Assembly (NCBI RefSeq): GCF_910584445.1
Contig: NZ_CAJUBO010000001.1
Coordinates: 168,324-232,323, forward strand
DNA length: 64,000 nucleotides
DNA from: an uncultured Desulfovibrio sp.
GTDB taxonomy: Bacteria; Desulfobacterota; Desulfovibrionia; Desulfovibrionales; Desulfovibrionaceae
Reading direction: 5' to 3'
Shown here: positions 40,723-49,359 of the stretch, piece by piece
Layout of the letters: the number at the start of each line of letters is the position of its first letter
Position numbering within the stretch: position 1 is the stretch's first letter
Made by a program: the position numbers and the translations under genes
Notes under the pieces: generated by a model
What the model saw: only the letters and a program-made list of their open reading frames with translations
The model's database searches: none
What the model was told of the DNA's origin: nothing

Positions 40723-41922
40723 TCAGCGGCCCGTGAGGATGTCCTCCAGCGTGACGGCGAAGCTGTCCAGATCCACTTCGGGAATGGTCAGGGGCGGCAG
40801 CAGCCGCAGGGTCATGCCGTGGCAGAGATTGCAGATGAAGCCGCGCCGGAGGAGTTCCTCCCACACGGGCTTGCCTTCCACGGCAGGCTCCACGCCGATC
40901 ATGAGTCCCATGCCGCGCACCTCGCGGATCTTTTCCGGCAGGCGCGCCTGCAGGGCGCGGAGCCTCTCCATGAGGGCCGCGCCGAGCCTGGCCGCGCGCG
41001 CGGGAAGGTCGTCGCGCAGCAGGATCTCCACCACTTTGGCGGCCACGGCGCTGGTGAGCGCGCCGCCGCCGAAGGTGGTGGCGTGGCTGCCCGGTTCGAA
41101 GCCGCGCGCCGCCTCGTCCGTGGCGAGCATGGCGCCCATGGGCAGGCCGTTTGCCAGGGATTTTGCCACGCTGACGGCGTCGGGCGTGAGTCCCGCGTGC
41201 TGGAAGGCCCAGAATCTGCCCGTGCGCCCCATGCCGCACTGCACCTCGTCGCAGAGCAGGAGGACGCCACGCTCGCGGCACAGGGCCTCCACGCCGCGCA
41301 GGTAGTCGGCGGGCAGCGGCACGATGCCGCCCTCGCCCTGGACGCACTCCAGAAGGACGGCGGCCGTGGCCGGCGTCATGGCGGCCGCCAGGGCATCAAG
41401 GTCGCAGGAGGGGACCTGGCGGAAGCCCTCGGGCAGCGGCGTGAACCCGTCGGACAGGCTCTGGCGCCCGGTGGCGGCGAGCGTGCCCAGGGTGCGGCCG
41501 TGGAAGCAGCCGGAAAGGGTGATGATCTCGAAGGCGTCGCGCCGCTTCACCTTGCGCATGTAGCGTCGGGCGAGCTTGATGCAGGCCTCGTTGGCCTCGG
41601 CGCCGGAATTGCAGAAGAACGCCTTGCCGTGATGGGTGGTGGAGAGCAGGCGCCGCGCCAGCTCCAGCTGCTCCTCCTGATAGAAAAGGTTGCTCACATG
41701 CCAGAGCTTGCGCGCCTGCGCCTCCAGGGCGGCGTTGACCTCGGGGTTGCAGTGGCCGAGTCCCGTCACGGCGATGCCCGCCAGCAGGTCGATGTATTCC
41801 CTGCCGTCCGCGTCCCAGAGGCGCGCGCCCTCGCCCCGGACGATCGCCAGCGGATAGCGGCTGTAGGAGCGGCAGAGCAGGCGCTCTTCCTCCGCCCGGA
41901 TAGTGTCGAAGGCGTCCGACAT
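40723..41922 (-). CDS. argD: acetylornithine/succinyldiaminopimelate-type aminotransferase
   Basis: This 399-residue class-III PLP aminotransferase converts N-acetylglutamate semialdehyde to N-acetylornithine in arginine synthesis. Motifs include YPLAIVRGEGARLWDADGRE, GIAVTGLGHCNP, FFCNSGAEANEACIKLARRY, FHGRTLGTLAATGR, LLLCDEVQCGMGRTGRFWAF, and the PLP lysine in VSVAKSLANGLPMGAML. AAGGAG seven bases before the ATG at 41922 supports the start. dut is upstream on the same strand with a 115-base gap. Confidence 0.93.
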   Translation of the reverse strand: MSDAFDTIRAEEERLLCRSYSRYPLAIVRGEGARLWDADGREYIDLLAGIAVTGLGHCNPEVNAALEAQARKLWHVSNLFYQEEQLELARRLLSTTHHGKAFFCNSGAEANEACIKLARRYMRKVKRRDAFEIITLSGCFHGRTLGTLAATGRQSLSDGFTPLPEGFRQVPSCDLDALAAAMTPATAAVLLECVQGEGGIVPLPADYLRGVEALCRERGVLLLCDEVQCGMGRTGRFWAFQHAGLTPDAVSVAKSLANGLPMGAMLATDEAARGFEPGSHATTFGGGALTSAVAAKVVEILLRDDLPARAARLGAALMERLRALQARLPEKIREVRGMGLMIGVEPAVEGKPVWEELLRRGFICNLCHGMTLRLLPPLTIPEVDLDSFAVTLEDILTGR

Positions 41923-42037
41923 GATGAAACTCCTTTGCGGCGGCGTGCGCCGGCTGCGGTTCAACGAACGGGGGAGGCCGGGATCTTCCGCGGGGCGTCG
42001 TCCCGCGCGGCGGCCGATCAGGCTGTGCGGCCCGGGT

Positions 42038-42538
42038 TCAGCGTCCGGTATGGCCGAAGCCGCCCGCGCCGCGCTCCGTGGGCAGGAGCCGGGGCACTTC
42101 TTCCCAGGCCGGGCGGGCATAGGGCTGGAACACGAGCTGGGCCACGCGCTCGCCCCGTCTGAGGGTCCGCTCCTCCCCGGAGGTATTCAAAAGGATGACG
42201 AGGATCTCGCCGGTATAGTCGGGGTCGATGACGCCCACGCCCTGGGCCACGGTAAGCCCGTCGCGCGCGCCGAGTCCGCTGCGGGAATAGACGAAGCCCG
42301 CATAGCCCGGCCTGACGGGCTGGACGCTGATGCCGGCGGGCACGGCCAGGCGGGCGCCCGGGGCGATGCGGGCCTCTTCCTCCGCAAGGCAGGCGCGAAG
42401 GTCAAGCCCGGCGGAAAGGGGCGTGGCCGGCGCCAGCAGATCGCCGCCAGCGCGGGCGTAAAGCTCGCGCGCGCCGGGGCGCGCGAAGGCGACGCGGACA
42501 GGAAGGGCGCCGTCAGGCGGGGGACCGGTGATATCCAT
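42038..42538 (-). CDS. dut: dUTP diphosphatase
   Basis: Dut hydrolyses dUTP to dUMP and limits uracil in DNA. The 166-residue protein contains the five dUTPase motifs: AGLDLRACL, GFVYSRSGLGARDGLTV, GVGVIDPDYTGEI, GERVAQLVF, and the C-terminal ERGAGGFGHTGR. The N-terminus (about 20 residues with ALPVRVAFARPGA) is slightly longer than in E. coli. It is divergent from aroE and precedes argD on the leftward strand. Confidence 0.95.
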   Translation of the reverse strand: MDITGPPPDGALPVRVAFARPGARELYARAGGDLLAPATPLSAGLDLRACLAEEEARIAPGARLAVPAGISVQPVRPGYAGFVYSRSGLGARDGLTVAQGVGVIDPDYTGEILVILLNTSGEERTLRRGERVAQLVFQPYARPAWEEVPRLLPTERGAGGFGHTGR

Positions 42539-42602
42539 GCCGCGTTGTAGCGCAGCGGGCCGGCGACTGCAAGCGGCGGCGCCCCGCGCGGCGGCACGGG
42601 CA

Positions 42603-42632
42603 TTGACCGTACCGCTTTCCGCGGCGTATGGA
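42603..42632 (+). promoter_or_regulatory. possible sigma-70 promoter of aroE
   Basis: TTGACC (42603-42608) and TATGGA (42627-42632) are separated by 18 bases. The predicted start is about 20 bases before the aroE ATG at 42660, which leaves a short leader with a G-rich ribosome site. Confidence 0.5.
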
Positions 42633-42659
42633 TGGGGCAACTTCAGCCGGGGGGCGCGC

Positions 42660-43493
42660 ATGTCCGCACCGCATCTTCCCGAGACGCTCCATGGCGTCAT
42701 CGGCTGGCCGCTGGGCCAGAGCCTTTCGCCGCTCGTCCACAACACGGGCTTCCGGGTCCTGGGCATACCGGCCGTCTATCTGCGCTGGGAGATCCCCCCG
42801 GAGCGCCTCGGCGCGTTCGTGGACGCCCTGCGCCTGCTGGACATCCGGGGCTGCTCCGTGACCATCCCGCACAAGCAGGCCGTCATGCCCTTTCTGGATG
42901 TGGTGAGCGAGCGGGCCACCCTGGCCGGCGCGGCCAATACCCTGTACTGGAAGGACGGCGCCCTGTGCGGGGACAATACCGACGTTGCCGGCTTTCTCGC
43001 GCCGCTCGGCGCCGAGCCGCTGGACCGGATGGACGCCCTCCTGCTGGGCGCGGGCGGCGCGGCCCATGCCGTGGCGGCGGCCCTGCGCCTGCGGGGCTGC
43101 CGGCGTGTCCGGGTCTGCACGCCGGGCAACCGCCGCCATCTCGACCTGGCCGGGCGCTTCGGCTTCACGCCCGTGGCGTGGGAAGAGCGCCACGACCTGC
43201 CCGCCGGCCTGGTCATCAACGCCACGCCCCTGGGCATGCACGGAAAAACCGAGGGCGAAACGCCCTATGATTTTGCCCGCGCCCCGGGCGTGCCCGGCGG
43301 CATCGCCTACGACATCGTCTATAATCCCGCGCGCACGCGCTTCCTGTGCGAGGCGGCCCGCGCGGGGCGGCGTTGCGTGAACGGCGTGGAAATGTTCTTC
43401 GGCCAGGCCGACGCCCAGTTCCGCATCTGGACCGGGCAGGCCCTGCCGGAGGCCGCGCGGTCGGCGCTGGAAGCCGCGCTGGGGGATCGCTGA
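42660..43493 (+). CDS. aroE: shikimate dehydrogenase
   Basis: AroE reduces 3-dehydroshikimate to shikimate with NADPH. The 277-residue sequence shows GVIGWPLGQSLSPLVHNTGF, CSVTIPHKQAVMPFLD, the catalytic Asp/Asn in GAANTLYWKDGALCGDNTD, the NADP Rossmann motif ALLLGAGGAAHAVAAAL, LVINATPLGMHG, and IAYDIVYNPARTRFL. aroQ follows 300 bases downstream in the same direction, so two consecutive shikimate-pathway enzymes are linked, although a repeat lies between them. Confidence 0.95.
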   Translation: MSAPHLPETLHGVIGWPLGQSLSPLVHNTGFRVLGIPAVYLRWEIPPERLGAFVDALRLLDIRGCSVTIPHKQAVMPFLDVVSERATLAGAANTLYWKDGALCGDNTDVAGFLAPLGAEPLDRMDALLLGAGGAAHAVAAALRLRGCRRVRVCTPGNRRHLDLAGRFGFTPVAWEERHDLPAGLVINATPLGMHGKTEGETPYDFARAPGVPGGIAYDIVYNPARTRFLCEAARAGRRCVNGVEMFFGQADAQFRIWTGQALPEAARSALEAALGDR

Positions 43494-43599
43494 CGCCCGC
43501 ATGGTTCTAGGCTCAGACCTCATTAAAAAACGCCCTTATGGTTTTTTCAGCGAGGAAAGGAGATTTTCCGCTGGCCGCCCTTGGCTCCGCTTCGGGCGG

Positions 43600-43740
43600 G
43601 GGCTGTCGCCGCCAGCGCAAAAGCCACCCGGAGGGCGCGCCGCAGGCGCGTTTGCGTTGCCGAGCGAAGCGCGGCTTACGCAAATGGACAGCAACGCAAG
43701 GCTGTTTTTGACGGATGATTGCGGCATTGCATAAGCTGCC
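43600..43740 (-). repeat. dispersed mosaic repeat, copy 2
   Basis: On the minus strand this has block A (43740-43701, GGCAGCTTATGCAATGCC, then CATCCGTCAAAAACAGCC), which matches 63892-63932. Block B follows (43698-43629), closely matching 3191-3258. Block C (GTACGTGAGTACACTCCC) is absent. The left flank (43508-43527, CTAGGCTCAGACCT) resembles 63848-63861 (CTAGGGTCTGGACCT). The element separates aroE from aroQ. A short plus-strand frame across it has no ribosome site and shares its peptide only with the other repeat copy. Confidence 0.75.
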
Positions 43741-43790
43741 ACATCCCGGCCGGCAGCCACATCAATAGGTTTAGATACTAAGGAGACAGC

Positions 43791-44225
43791 ATGACCGTTC
43801 TTGTCCTGCACGGCGTCAACCTCAACATGTTCGGCAGGCGCGACCCGGCCCAGTACGGCACGGCCACGCTGGACGACATCAATGCCGCGCTGGCGGCCCT
43901 GGCCGCGGAACTGGGCGCGGGCCTCGTCACCTTCCAGACCAACCATGAGGGCGCCATGGTGGAACGCATCCACGCGGCCCTGGACGACGGCACTTCCGCC
44001 GTGGTCATCAATGCGGGCGCGTGGACGCACACCAGCCACGCCATCGCCGACGCCCTGGCTCTCCTGCCCGTGCCCGTGGTGGAGGTGCACATGTCCAACG
44101 TACACGCGCGCGAGCCGTTCCGGCACGAGAGCGTCCTTGCGCGCGTCTGCGCCGGGAGCATCGCGGGCTTCGGCGTGCAGAGCTATCTGCTGGGCCTGCG
44201 CGCGGCGTGCGCGCTGGTCCGCTGA
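43791..44225 (+). CDS. aroQ: 3-dehydroquinate dehydratase, type II
   Basis: The enzyme dehydrates 3-dehydroquinate to 3-dehydroshikimate, just before the AroE step. The 144-residue sequence has LHGVNLNMFGRRDPAQYGTA (with the active-site loop), FQTNHEGAMVERIHAA, VVINAGAWTHTSHAIADAL, the catalytic His in VVEVHMSNVHAREPFRH, and SIAGFGVQSYLLGL. AAGGAG lies five bases before the ATG. It is preceded by a repeat and followed by the hdr cluster after about 240 bases. Confidence 0.96.
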   Translation: MTVLVLHGVNLNMFGRRDPAQYGTATLDDINAALAALAAELGAGLVTFQTNHEGAMVERIHAALDDGTSAVVINAGAWTHTSHAIADALALLPVPVVEVHMSNVHAREPFRHESVLARVCAGSIAGFGVQSYLLGLRAACALVR

Positions 44226-44463
44226 CCTCCCGGCGTCTCTGTCCGCCGCCTGCGCGGGGAGCGGCGAAGGGCCGCGCCGCTCCGGTCCCGCCGTGGAGAC
44301 AGCCGGACGCGCGCCCGGCGCGGGGCGCTTCCGGCATGTGCCCGGCCCAAGGCTCTCCGGGGGCAAAAGGCTGGATTTTCGTTTGTGCTTCCTGTACGCT
44401 GACGGGAACTGCGGCATTTCCTCTTTTCCGGTTGTTCAACCTGCGACCAGCTCCGGAGTTGCC

Positions 44464-45048
44464 ATGAACAATGCCATCTCCCTCGGCCGGATGCGCGACC
44501 CGGCCTTCACCCGCGAGGTGGAGGAGCGCAGCGGCCAGAACATCTCCACCTGTTACCAGTGCGGCAACTGCACGGCAGGCTGCCCGGCGGGCTTTGTCTA
44601 TGACCGCCAGGTGAGCCAGATCATGCGCGGCGTCCAGCTTGGTCTCAGGGAGCAGGTGCTCACGTCCAACGCCATCTGGTACTGCCTGGGCTGCTCCATG
44701 TGCAGCCAGCGCTGCCCCAACAATATCGACGTGGCGCGTGTCATGGAGACCCTGCGCCACATGGCCCGCCACGAGGGCGACGTGGCCGTGCCGAAGGTGG
44801 AGAAGTTCTGGCTCTCCTTCCTTGACACGGTGCGCGCCTTCGGCCGCACCTATGAGATCGGCACCATGGCGCTCTACATGCTCCGCTCCCTGCGCCTGAC
44901 CACGGATGTCGATCTTGCGCCGGCCGCGCTCAAGCGGCACAAGCTGCCCTTCATTCCCAAGGGTGCGCCGGACGGCGGCGCGGCCGCCGCGGGCCGCATC
45001 CTGGCGCGGTACAAGGCAAGGGCCAAAGCCGAGGGGGTGCGGCCATGA
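44464..45048 (+). CDS. hdrC: heterodisulfide reductase-like iron-sulfur subunit HdrC
   Basis: The 194-residue protein has two [4Fe-4S] ferredoxin motifs: CYQCGNCTAGCPAGF near residue 30 and CLGCSMCSQRCPNN near residue 78. Its C-terminal half is helical (PKVEKFWLSFLDTVRAFG) and contacts HdrB. It is expected to carry electrons between HdrA and HdrB. GGAG five bases before the ATG supports the start. It opens a tight cluster hdrC-hdrB-hdrA-flx with overlapping genes, matching the order of the Hdr/Flx operon of Desulfovibrio vulgaris without the alcohol dehydrogenase gene upstream. Confidence 0.93.
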   Translation: MNNAISLGRMRDPAFTREVEERSGQNISTCYQCGNCTAGCPAGFVYDRQVSQIMRGVQLGLREQVLTSNAIWYCLGCSMCSQRCPNNIDVARVMETLRHMARHEGDVAVPKVEKFWLSFLDTVRAFGRTYEIGTMALYMLRSLRLTTDVDLAPAALKRHKLPFIPKGAPDGGAAAAGRILARYKARAKAEGVRP

Positions 45049-45965
45049 AGTACGCCTATTATCCGGGCTGTTCGCAGGAAGGCTCGGCCCTTGACTACGG
45101 CAAGTCCACGGGCGCGCTCTGCGCCGCGCTGGGCATCGAGCTTGCGGAGATCCCGGGCTGGAGCTGCTGCGGCTCCACCCCGGCGCACGCCGTGGATACC
45201 GAGCTTTCGGCCGCGCTCTGCGCGCGCAATCTCGATCTTGCGGCGCGGGACGGCGCCGAACAGGTGGTCACGCCCTGTCCGAGCTGCCTTTCCAACCTGC
45301 GCCTGGCGGCCGACCGCATGAAGGAACCCGTGTTTCGCGCCCGCGTCAACGAACTGCTGGACGCGCCCGCCGCCGAGCGCCTGCCGGAGTCCACCTCGGT
45401 CATGCAGCTCATCGCCCGCGTCTATGACGCGGACAGCCTTGCGGCGCGGGTGACGCGCCCGCTCACCGGCCTGAGGATCGCGGCCTATTACGGCTGCCTC
45501 ATGAGCCGGCCGGCGGATGTCATGCAGTTCGGCGACCCGGAAAACCCCACGCTCATGGAGAGCCTGCTCTCTGCCTGCGGCGCCGAGATGGTGGAGTTTC
45601 CGCTCAAGACGGTCTGCTGCGGCGCGTCCTTCGGCATTCCCGAGCGGCCGCTCACGGCCCGCAACTCCGGGCGCATCCTCGACCTGGCGACGAAGCTCGG
45701 CGCGGACGTCATTGCCGTGGCCTGTCCGCTCTGCCAGATGAATCTTGACCTGCGCCAGAAACAGGCGGCCAGGGCCGAGGACGCCTTTTTCCACATGCCG
45801 GTGCTCTATTTCACCCAGCTTATGGGCCTCGCCATGGGCATCGCGCCCGAGCATCTCGGTCTGGATCAGCTCTGCGTGAGCGCCGGGTCCCTCCTGCGCA
45901 AGATGGAGGCCGCGCGGGCGGCCGCCGGCGCCAAGGGCACGGAAGCCAAGGGAGGCAAGGCATGA
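45045..45965 (+). CDS. hdrB: heterodisulfide reductase-like catalytic subunit HdrB
   Basis: HdrB (306 residues) has two CCG domains that hold noncubane [4Fe-4S] clusters at which a disulfide is reduced. Cysteine motifs: YYPGCSQEGS, GWSCCGSTPAHA, CPSCLSNLR, then YYGCLMSRP, KTVCCGASFGIPE and CPLCQMNLD. The likely substrate in sulfate reducers is a DsrC-type disulfide, by inference from the literature on Flx-Hdr. Its ATG overlaps hdrC by four bases and its stop overlaps hdrA by four. Confidence 0.94.
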   Translation: MKYAYYPGCSQEGSALDYGKSTGALCAALGIELAEIPGWSCCGSTPAHAVDTELSAALCARNLDLAARDGAEQVVTPCPSCLSNLRLAADRMKEPVFRARVNELLDAPAAERLPESTSVMQLIARVYDADSLAARVTRPLTGLRIAAYYGCLMSRPADVMQFGDPENPTLMESLLSACGAEMVEFPLKTVCCGASFGIPERPLTARNSGRILDLATKLGADVIAVACPLCQMNLDLRQKQAARAEDAFFHMPVLYFTQLMGLAMGIAPEHLGLDQLCVSAGSLLRKMEAARAAAGAKGTEAKGGKA

Positions 45966-47923
45966 GAATCGGCGTCTTCATCTGCCACTGCGGCAGCAAT
46001 ATTGCGGGCACCGTGGACGTGGCCCAGGTGGCGGAACGCGCCCGCCATTACCCGGACGTGGTCTATGCGGACGACCCCATGTACACCTGCGCCGAACCGG
46101 GCCAGGCCGCCATCGAAGCCGCCATCAGGGAGTACCGGCTCGACGGCGTGGTGGTGGCCTCCTGCACGCCGCGCATGCACGAGCCTACCTTCCGCCGCAC
46201 CGTGGCGCGCGCCGGGCTTAACCCCTACATGTTCGAAATGGCGAACATCCGCGAGCATGTCTCGTGGATCGGCAAGGACAGGGAAGCCAATACCAACAAG
46301 GCCGCCGAGCTTGTCCTCATGGCCGTGGAAAAGCTGCGCCGCAACCGGCCGCTGGCGCCCAAGTCCTTCGACGTGACCAGAAAGGCGCTCATCATCGGCG
46401 GCGGCGTGGCGGGCATCCAGGCCGCGCTTGACTGCGCGGACGGCGGCGTGCCGGTCATCCTGGTGGAGCGCGAGGCCACCATCGGCGGCAAGATGGCGAA
46501 GCTGGACAAGACCTTTCCCACGGTGGACTGCTCGGCCTGCATCCTCGGACCCAAGATGGTCGATGTGGCCCAGCATCCGCTCATCACGCTCTACGCCTAT
46601 TCGGAGGTGGAGGACATCTCCGGCTATGTGGGCAACTTCCAGGTGAAGATCCGCAGGAAGACGCCCTATGTGGACTGGAGCAAGTGCACGGGCTGCGGCG
46701 CCTGCACCGAAAAATGCCCCAGCAAGAAAACGCCGGACGCCTTCAACGAATTCACGGGCGACACCACGGCCATCACCATCGCCTTTCCGCAGGCCATCCC
46801 CAAGAAGGCGGTCATCAACGCCCCCTACTGCCGCAAGCTCACCAGCGGCAAGTGCGGCATCTGCGCCAAGGTCTGCCCCACCGGGGCCGTCAATTACGAG
46901 CTGAAGGACGAGATCGTCACCGAGACCGTTGGCTCCATCGTGGCGGCCACGGGCTATGACCTCATGGACTGGTCGGTCTATGAGGAATACGGCGGCGGCA
47001 GGTACCCGGACGTGATCACGGCCCTCCAGTACGAGCGGCTGCTCAACGCCTCCGGACCCACGGGCGGCCATATCGTGCGTCCGTCCGACGGCCGCGAGCC
47101 GAAAGACGTGGTCTTCATCCAGTGCGTCGGCTCGCGCGACAGGTCCGTGGGGCGCCCGTACTGCTCCGGCTTCTGCTGCATGTACACGGCCAAGCAGGCC
47201 GTGCTCACCAAGGACCATCTGCCCGACTCGCAGTCCTACGTCTTCTATATGGACATCCGCGCCGCGGGCAAGCTCTATGACGAGTTCACGCGCCGCGCCA
47301 TGGAGGAATACGGCACCCACTACATCCGGGGCCGCGTCTCGGCCATCTATCCTGACGGCGAGGGCCGCTATGTGGTCATGGGCGCCGACACCCTCATGGG
47401 CGAGCCTATCGAGATCAAGGCCGACCTCATTGTCCTGGCCGTGGGCATCGAGTCCAGCGAGGGAGCGTCCAAGCTGGCGGAAAAGCTGCGTATCTCCTAC
47501 GACAGCTACGGCTTCTTCATGGAGAGCCATGTCAAGCTCAAGCCTGTGGAGACCAATACCGCGGGCGTCTTCCTGGCCGGCGCCTGCCAGGGACCCAAGG
47601 ACATCCCGGCCTCGGTGGCGCAGGGTTCGGCGGCCGCGGCCAAGGTGCTCGACCTGTTCGCCAGGCCGAAACTCCAGAGCGACCCGCAGATCGCCCATGT
47701 GGACATCCGCCGCTGCGTGGACTGCGGCAAGTGCATCCGCTGCTGTCCCTTCGGCTCCATCGAGGAAGTGAGCGTGCGCGGCGAAAACAAGGCCCAGGTC
47801 ATCGAAACGGTCTGCCAGGGCTGCGGCCTCTGCGTGGCGACCTGTCCGCAGGGCGCCATCCAGCTCTCGCATTCCACCGACAATCAGATTCTTGCGGAGG
47901 TCAACGCGCTATGCCGGTTCTAG
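45962..47923 (+). CDS. hdrA: heterodisulfide reductase-like flavoprotein subunit HdrA
   Basis: HdrA (653 residues) contains the FAD thought to perform electron bifurcation. It opens MRIGVFICHCGSNIAGTVDV. The FAD motif is LIIGGGVAGIQAALDCADGG near residue 142, followed by TVDCSACILGPKM. Iron-sulfur motifs are CTGCGACTEKCPSKK and CGICAKVCPTGAV in the middle (about 241-310), FIQCVGSRDRSVGRPYCSGF, and two C-terminal clusters (CVDCGKCIRCCPFGS, CQGCGLCVATCPQGA). It shares its last 13 bases with the next gene in another frame, a tightly coupled arrangement. Confidence 0.95.
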   Translation: MRIGVFICHCGSNIAGTVDVAQVAERARHYPDVVYADDPMYTCAEPGQAAIEAAIREYRLDGVVVASCTPRMHEPTFRRTVARAGLNPYMFEMANIREHVSWIGKDREANTNKAAELVLMAVEKLRRNRPLAPKSFDVTRKALIIGGGVAGIQAALDCADGGVPVILVEREATIGGKMAKLDKTFPTVDCSACILGPKMVDVAQHPLITLYAYSEVEDISGYVGNFQVKIRRKTPYVDWSKCTGCGACTEKCPSKKTPDAFNEFTGDTTAITIAFPQAIPKKAVINAPYCRKLTSGKCGICAKVCPTGAVNYELKDEIVTETVGSIVAATGYDLMDWSVYEEYGGGRYPDVITALQYERLLNASGPTGGHIVRPSDGREPKDVVFIQCVGSRDRSVGRPYCSGFCCMYTAKQAVLTKDHLPDSQSYVFYMDIRAAGKLYDEFTRRAMEEYGTHYIRGRVSAIYPDGEGRYVVMGADTLMGEPIEIKADLIVLAVGIESSEGASKLAEKLRISYDSYGFFMESHVKLKPVETNTAGVFLAGACQGPKDIPASVAQGSAAAAKVLDLFARPKLQSDPQIAHVDIRRCVDCGKCIRCCPFGSIEEVSVRGENKAQVIETVCQGCGLCVATCPQGAIQLSHSTDNQILAEVNALCRF

Positions 47924-49359
47924 AAGGCAAGGAACTGCGGATCGTCGGCTTTCTCTGCAACTGGTGCTCCTACGGCGGCGCGGACACGGCCGGCGTGGCG
48001 CGCGCCGGGCAGCCCACCGACCTGCGCGTCATCCGCGTGCCCTGCACGGGCCGGGTGGACCCGCTCTTCATCGTCAAGGCCCTGCTGGAAGGCGCGGACG
48101 GCGTCCTCGTTTCCGGCTGTCACCCGCGCGACTGCCACTATGCCGTGGGCAATTTCTACGCCCGCCGCCGTCTGGAGGTGGTGCGCGAATTTCTGCCCGT
48201 GCTCGGCATCGACCAGCGCCGTTTCGCCTATACCTGGGTCTCGGCGTCGGAAGGCCAGCGCTGGCAGGAGGTGGTGCAGAAATTCACCGCTGAGATTCAT
48301 GCCCTGGGTCCGGCCCCGCGTCTGGAAGATGCAAAGCCGCTGCTGCGCCTGGCCGACATGGCGCTTTCCTCCCTGCATCCGCTGGGCACCGGGCAAAAGG
48401 CGCCCCTGGACGAACTCAAGGCCGCCATCAGGGCCAAACTGCCCGAGCTGGAATGCGTCATCGGCTGGCAGCAGGGCTATGACGCGGCCCATGTGGTGCC
48501 GCTGTTCATGAAGACCCCCGAAGACGTGGACAAGCTCGTGTGGGGACCGCTCAACGTCAACAATCCCGCCGTCTATCTGCCGCAGTTCAAGGGCAAAAAG
48601 GTGGGCGTGGTGGTCAAGGGCTGCGACGCGCGCTCCATCGCCGAACTCCTGCAGGAGCGGCTCATCAGCCGCGAGGACGTGAGCATCTTTTCCATCCCCT
48701 GCGAGGGGGTGCTGGACATGGCCCGCGTCAATGCCGAACTGGGCCGCTACACGAAAATCGACAGCGTGAGCATGGACGAGGCGGGCGTGAGCATCACGGC
48801 CGACGGCAGGGAGCACCGCTTCTGCATGACCGAATGCGCCCAGGGCAAGTGCTATGGCTGCACCACGCCCGGCGCGGTCATCGCGGACCAGCGCTTCGGC
48901 GCGCCCGTGAAGGTGACGCCCGCCGCGCATACCCCGCCGGAACTCGCCATGCTCGACGCCATGAGCCTCGAGGAGCGCATGGGCTTCTGGAAGGCGCAGA
49001 TGGAGCGCTGCCTGCGCTGCTATGCCTGCCGCAACGCCTGCCCCATGTGCGTCTGCCGCGACCACTGCATCTCGGACTCCCGCGAGCCGCACTGGATGAG
49101 CCAGGCCGACAGCGCGCGCGACAAGCTCTTTTTCCAGGCCATCCACGCCCTTCATCTGGCCGGGCGCTGCACGGGCTGCGGCGAATGCCAGCGCGCCTGC
49201 CCGCTGGGCATTCCCATCCTCGCGCTGCGCCAGCAGATCGCCCGCGCGGTGGGCAATCTCTTTGACGGCTACAAGGCCGGCATCGACCCCGCGGCCGTGC
49301 CGCCGCTGCTCACCTACGCTGTGGACGAAACGCATATCCATGAGAGGGAGTGGAAATGA
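47911..49359 (+). CDS. MvhD/FlxD domain fused to a FlxC-like iron-sulfur protein
   Basis: The 482-residue protein has two parts. Residues 1-130 are an MvhD-type [2Fe-2S] domain (IVGFLCNWCSYGGADTAGVA, RVPCTGRVD, LVSGCHPRDCHYAVGNFYAR), which normally docks on HdrA. Residues about 150-482 have VVVKGCDARSIAELLQE, MTECAQGKCYGCTTPGA, and two 4Fe-4S motifs (CLRCYACRNACPMCVC and CTGCGECQRACPLGI). This second part resembles the FlxC-type or FrhB/FdhB-related subunits. So the FlxD and FlxC functions appear joined in one chain. The ATG overlaps hdrA by 13 bases. Confidence 0.85.
   Translation: MPVLEGKELRIVGFLCNWCSYGGADTAGVARAGQPTDLRVIRVPCTGRVDPLFIVKALLEGADGVLVSGCHPRDCHYAVGNFYARRRLEVVREFLPVLGIDQRRFAYTWVSASEGQRWQEVVQKFTAEIHALGPAPRLEDAKPLLRLADMALSSLHPLGTGQKAPLDELKAAIRAKLPELECVIGWQQGYDAAHVVPLFMKTPEDVDKLVWGPLNVNNPAVYLPQFKGKKVGVVVKGCDARSIAELLQERLISREDVSIFSIPCEGVLDMARVNAELGRYTKIDSVSMDEAGVSITADGREHRFCMTECAQGKCYGCTTPGAVIADQRFGAPVKVTPAAHTPPELAMLDAMSLEERMGFWKAQMERCLRCYACRNACPMCVCRDHCISDSREPHWMSQADSARDKLFFQAIHALHLAGRCTGCGECQRACPLGIPILALRQQIARAVGNLFDGYKAGIDPAAVPPLLTYAVDETHIHEREWK

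Noticed and set aside
43501..43734. A 77-codon frame between aroE and aroQ
   Set aside because: Most of it is repeat copy 2; the peptide similarity to the 3.2-kb region follows from the DNA repeat, and no ribosome site is present.
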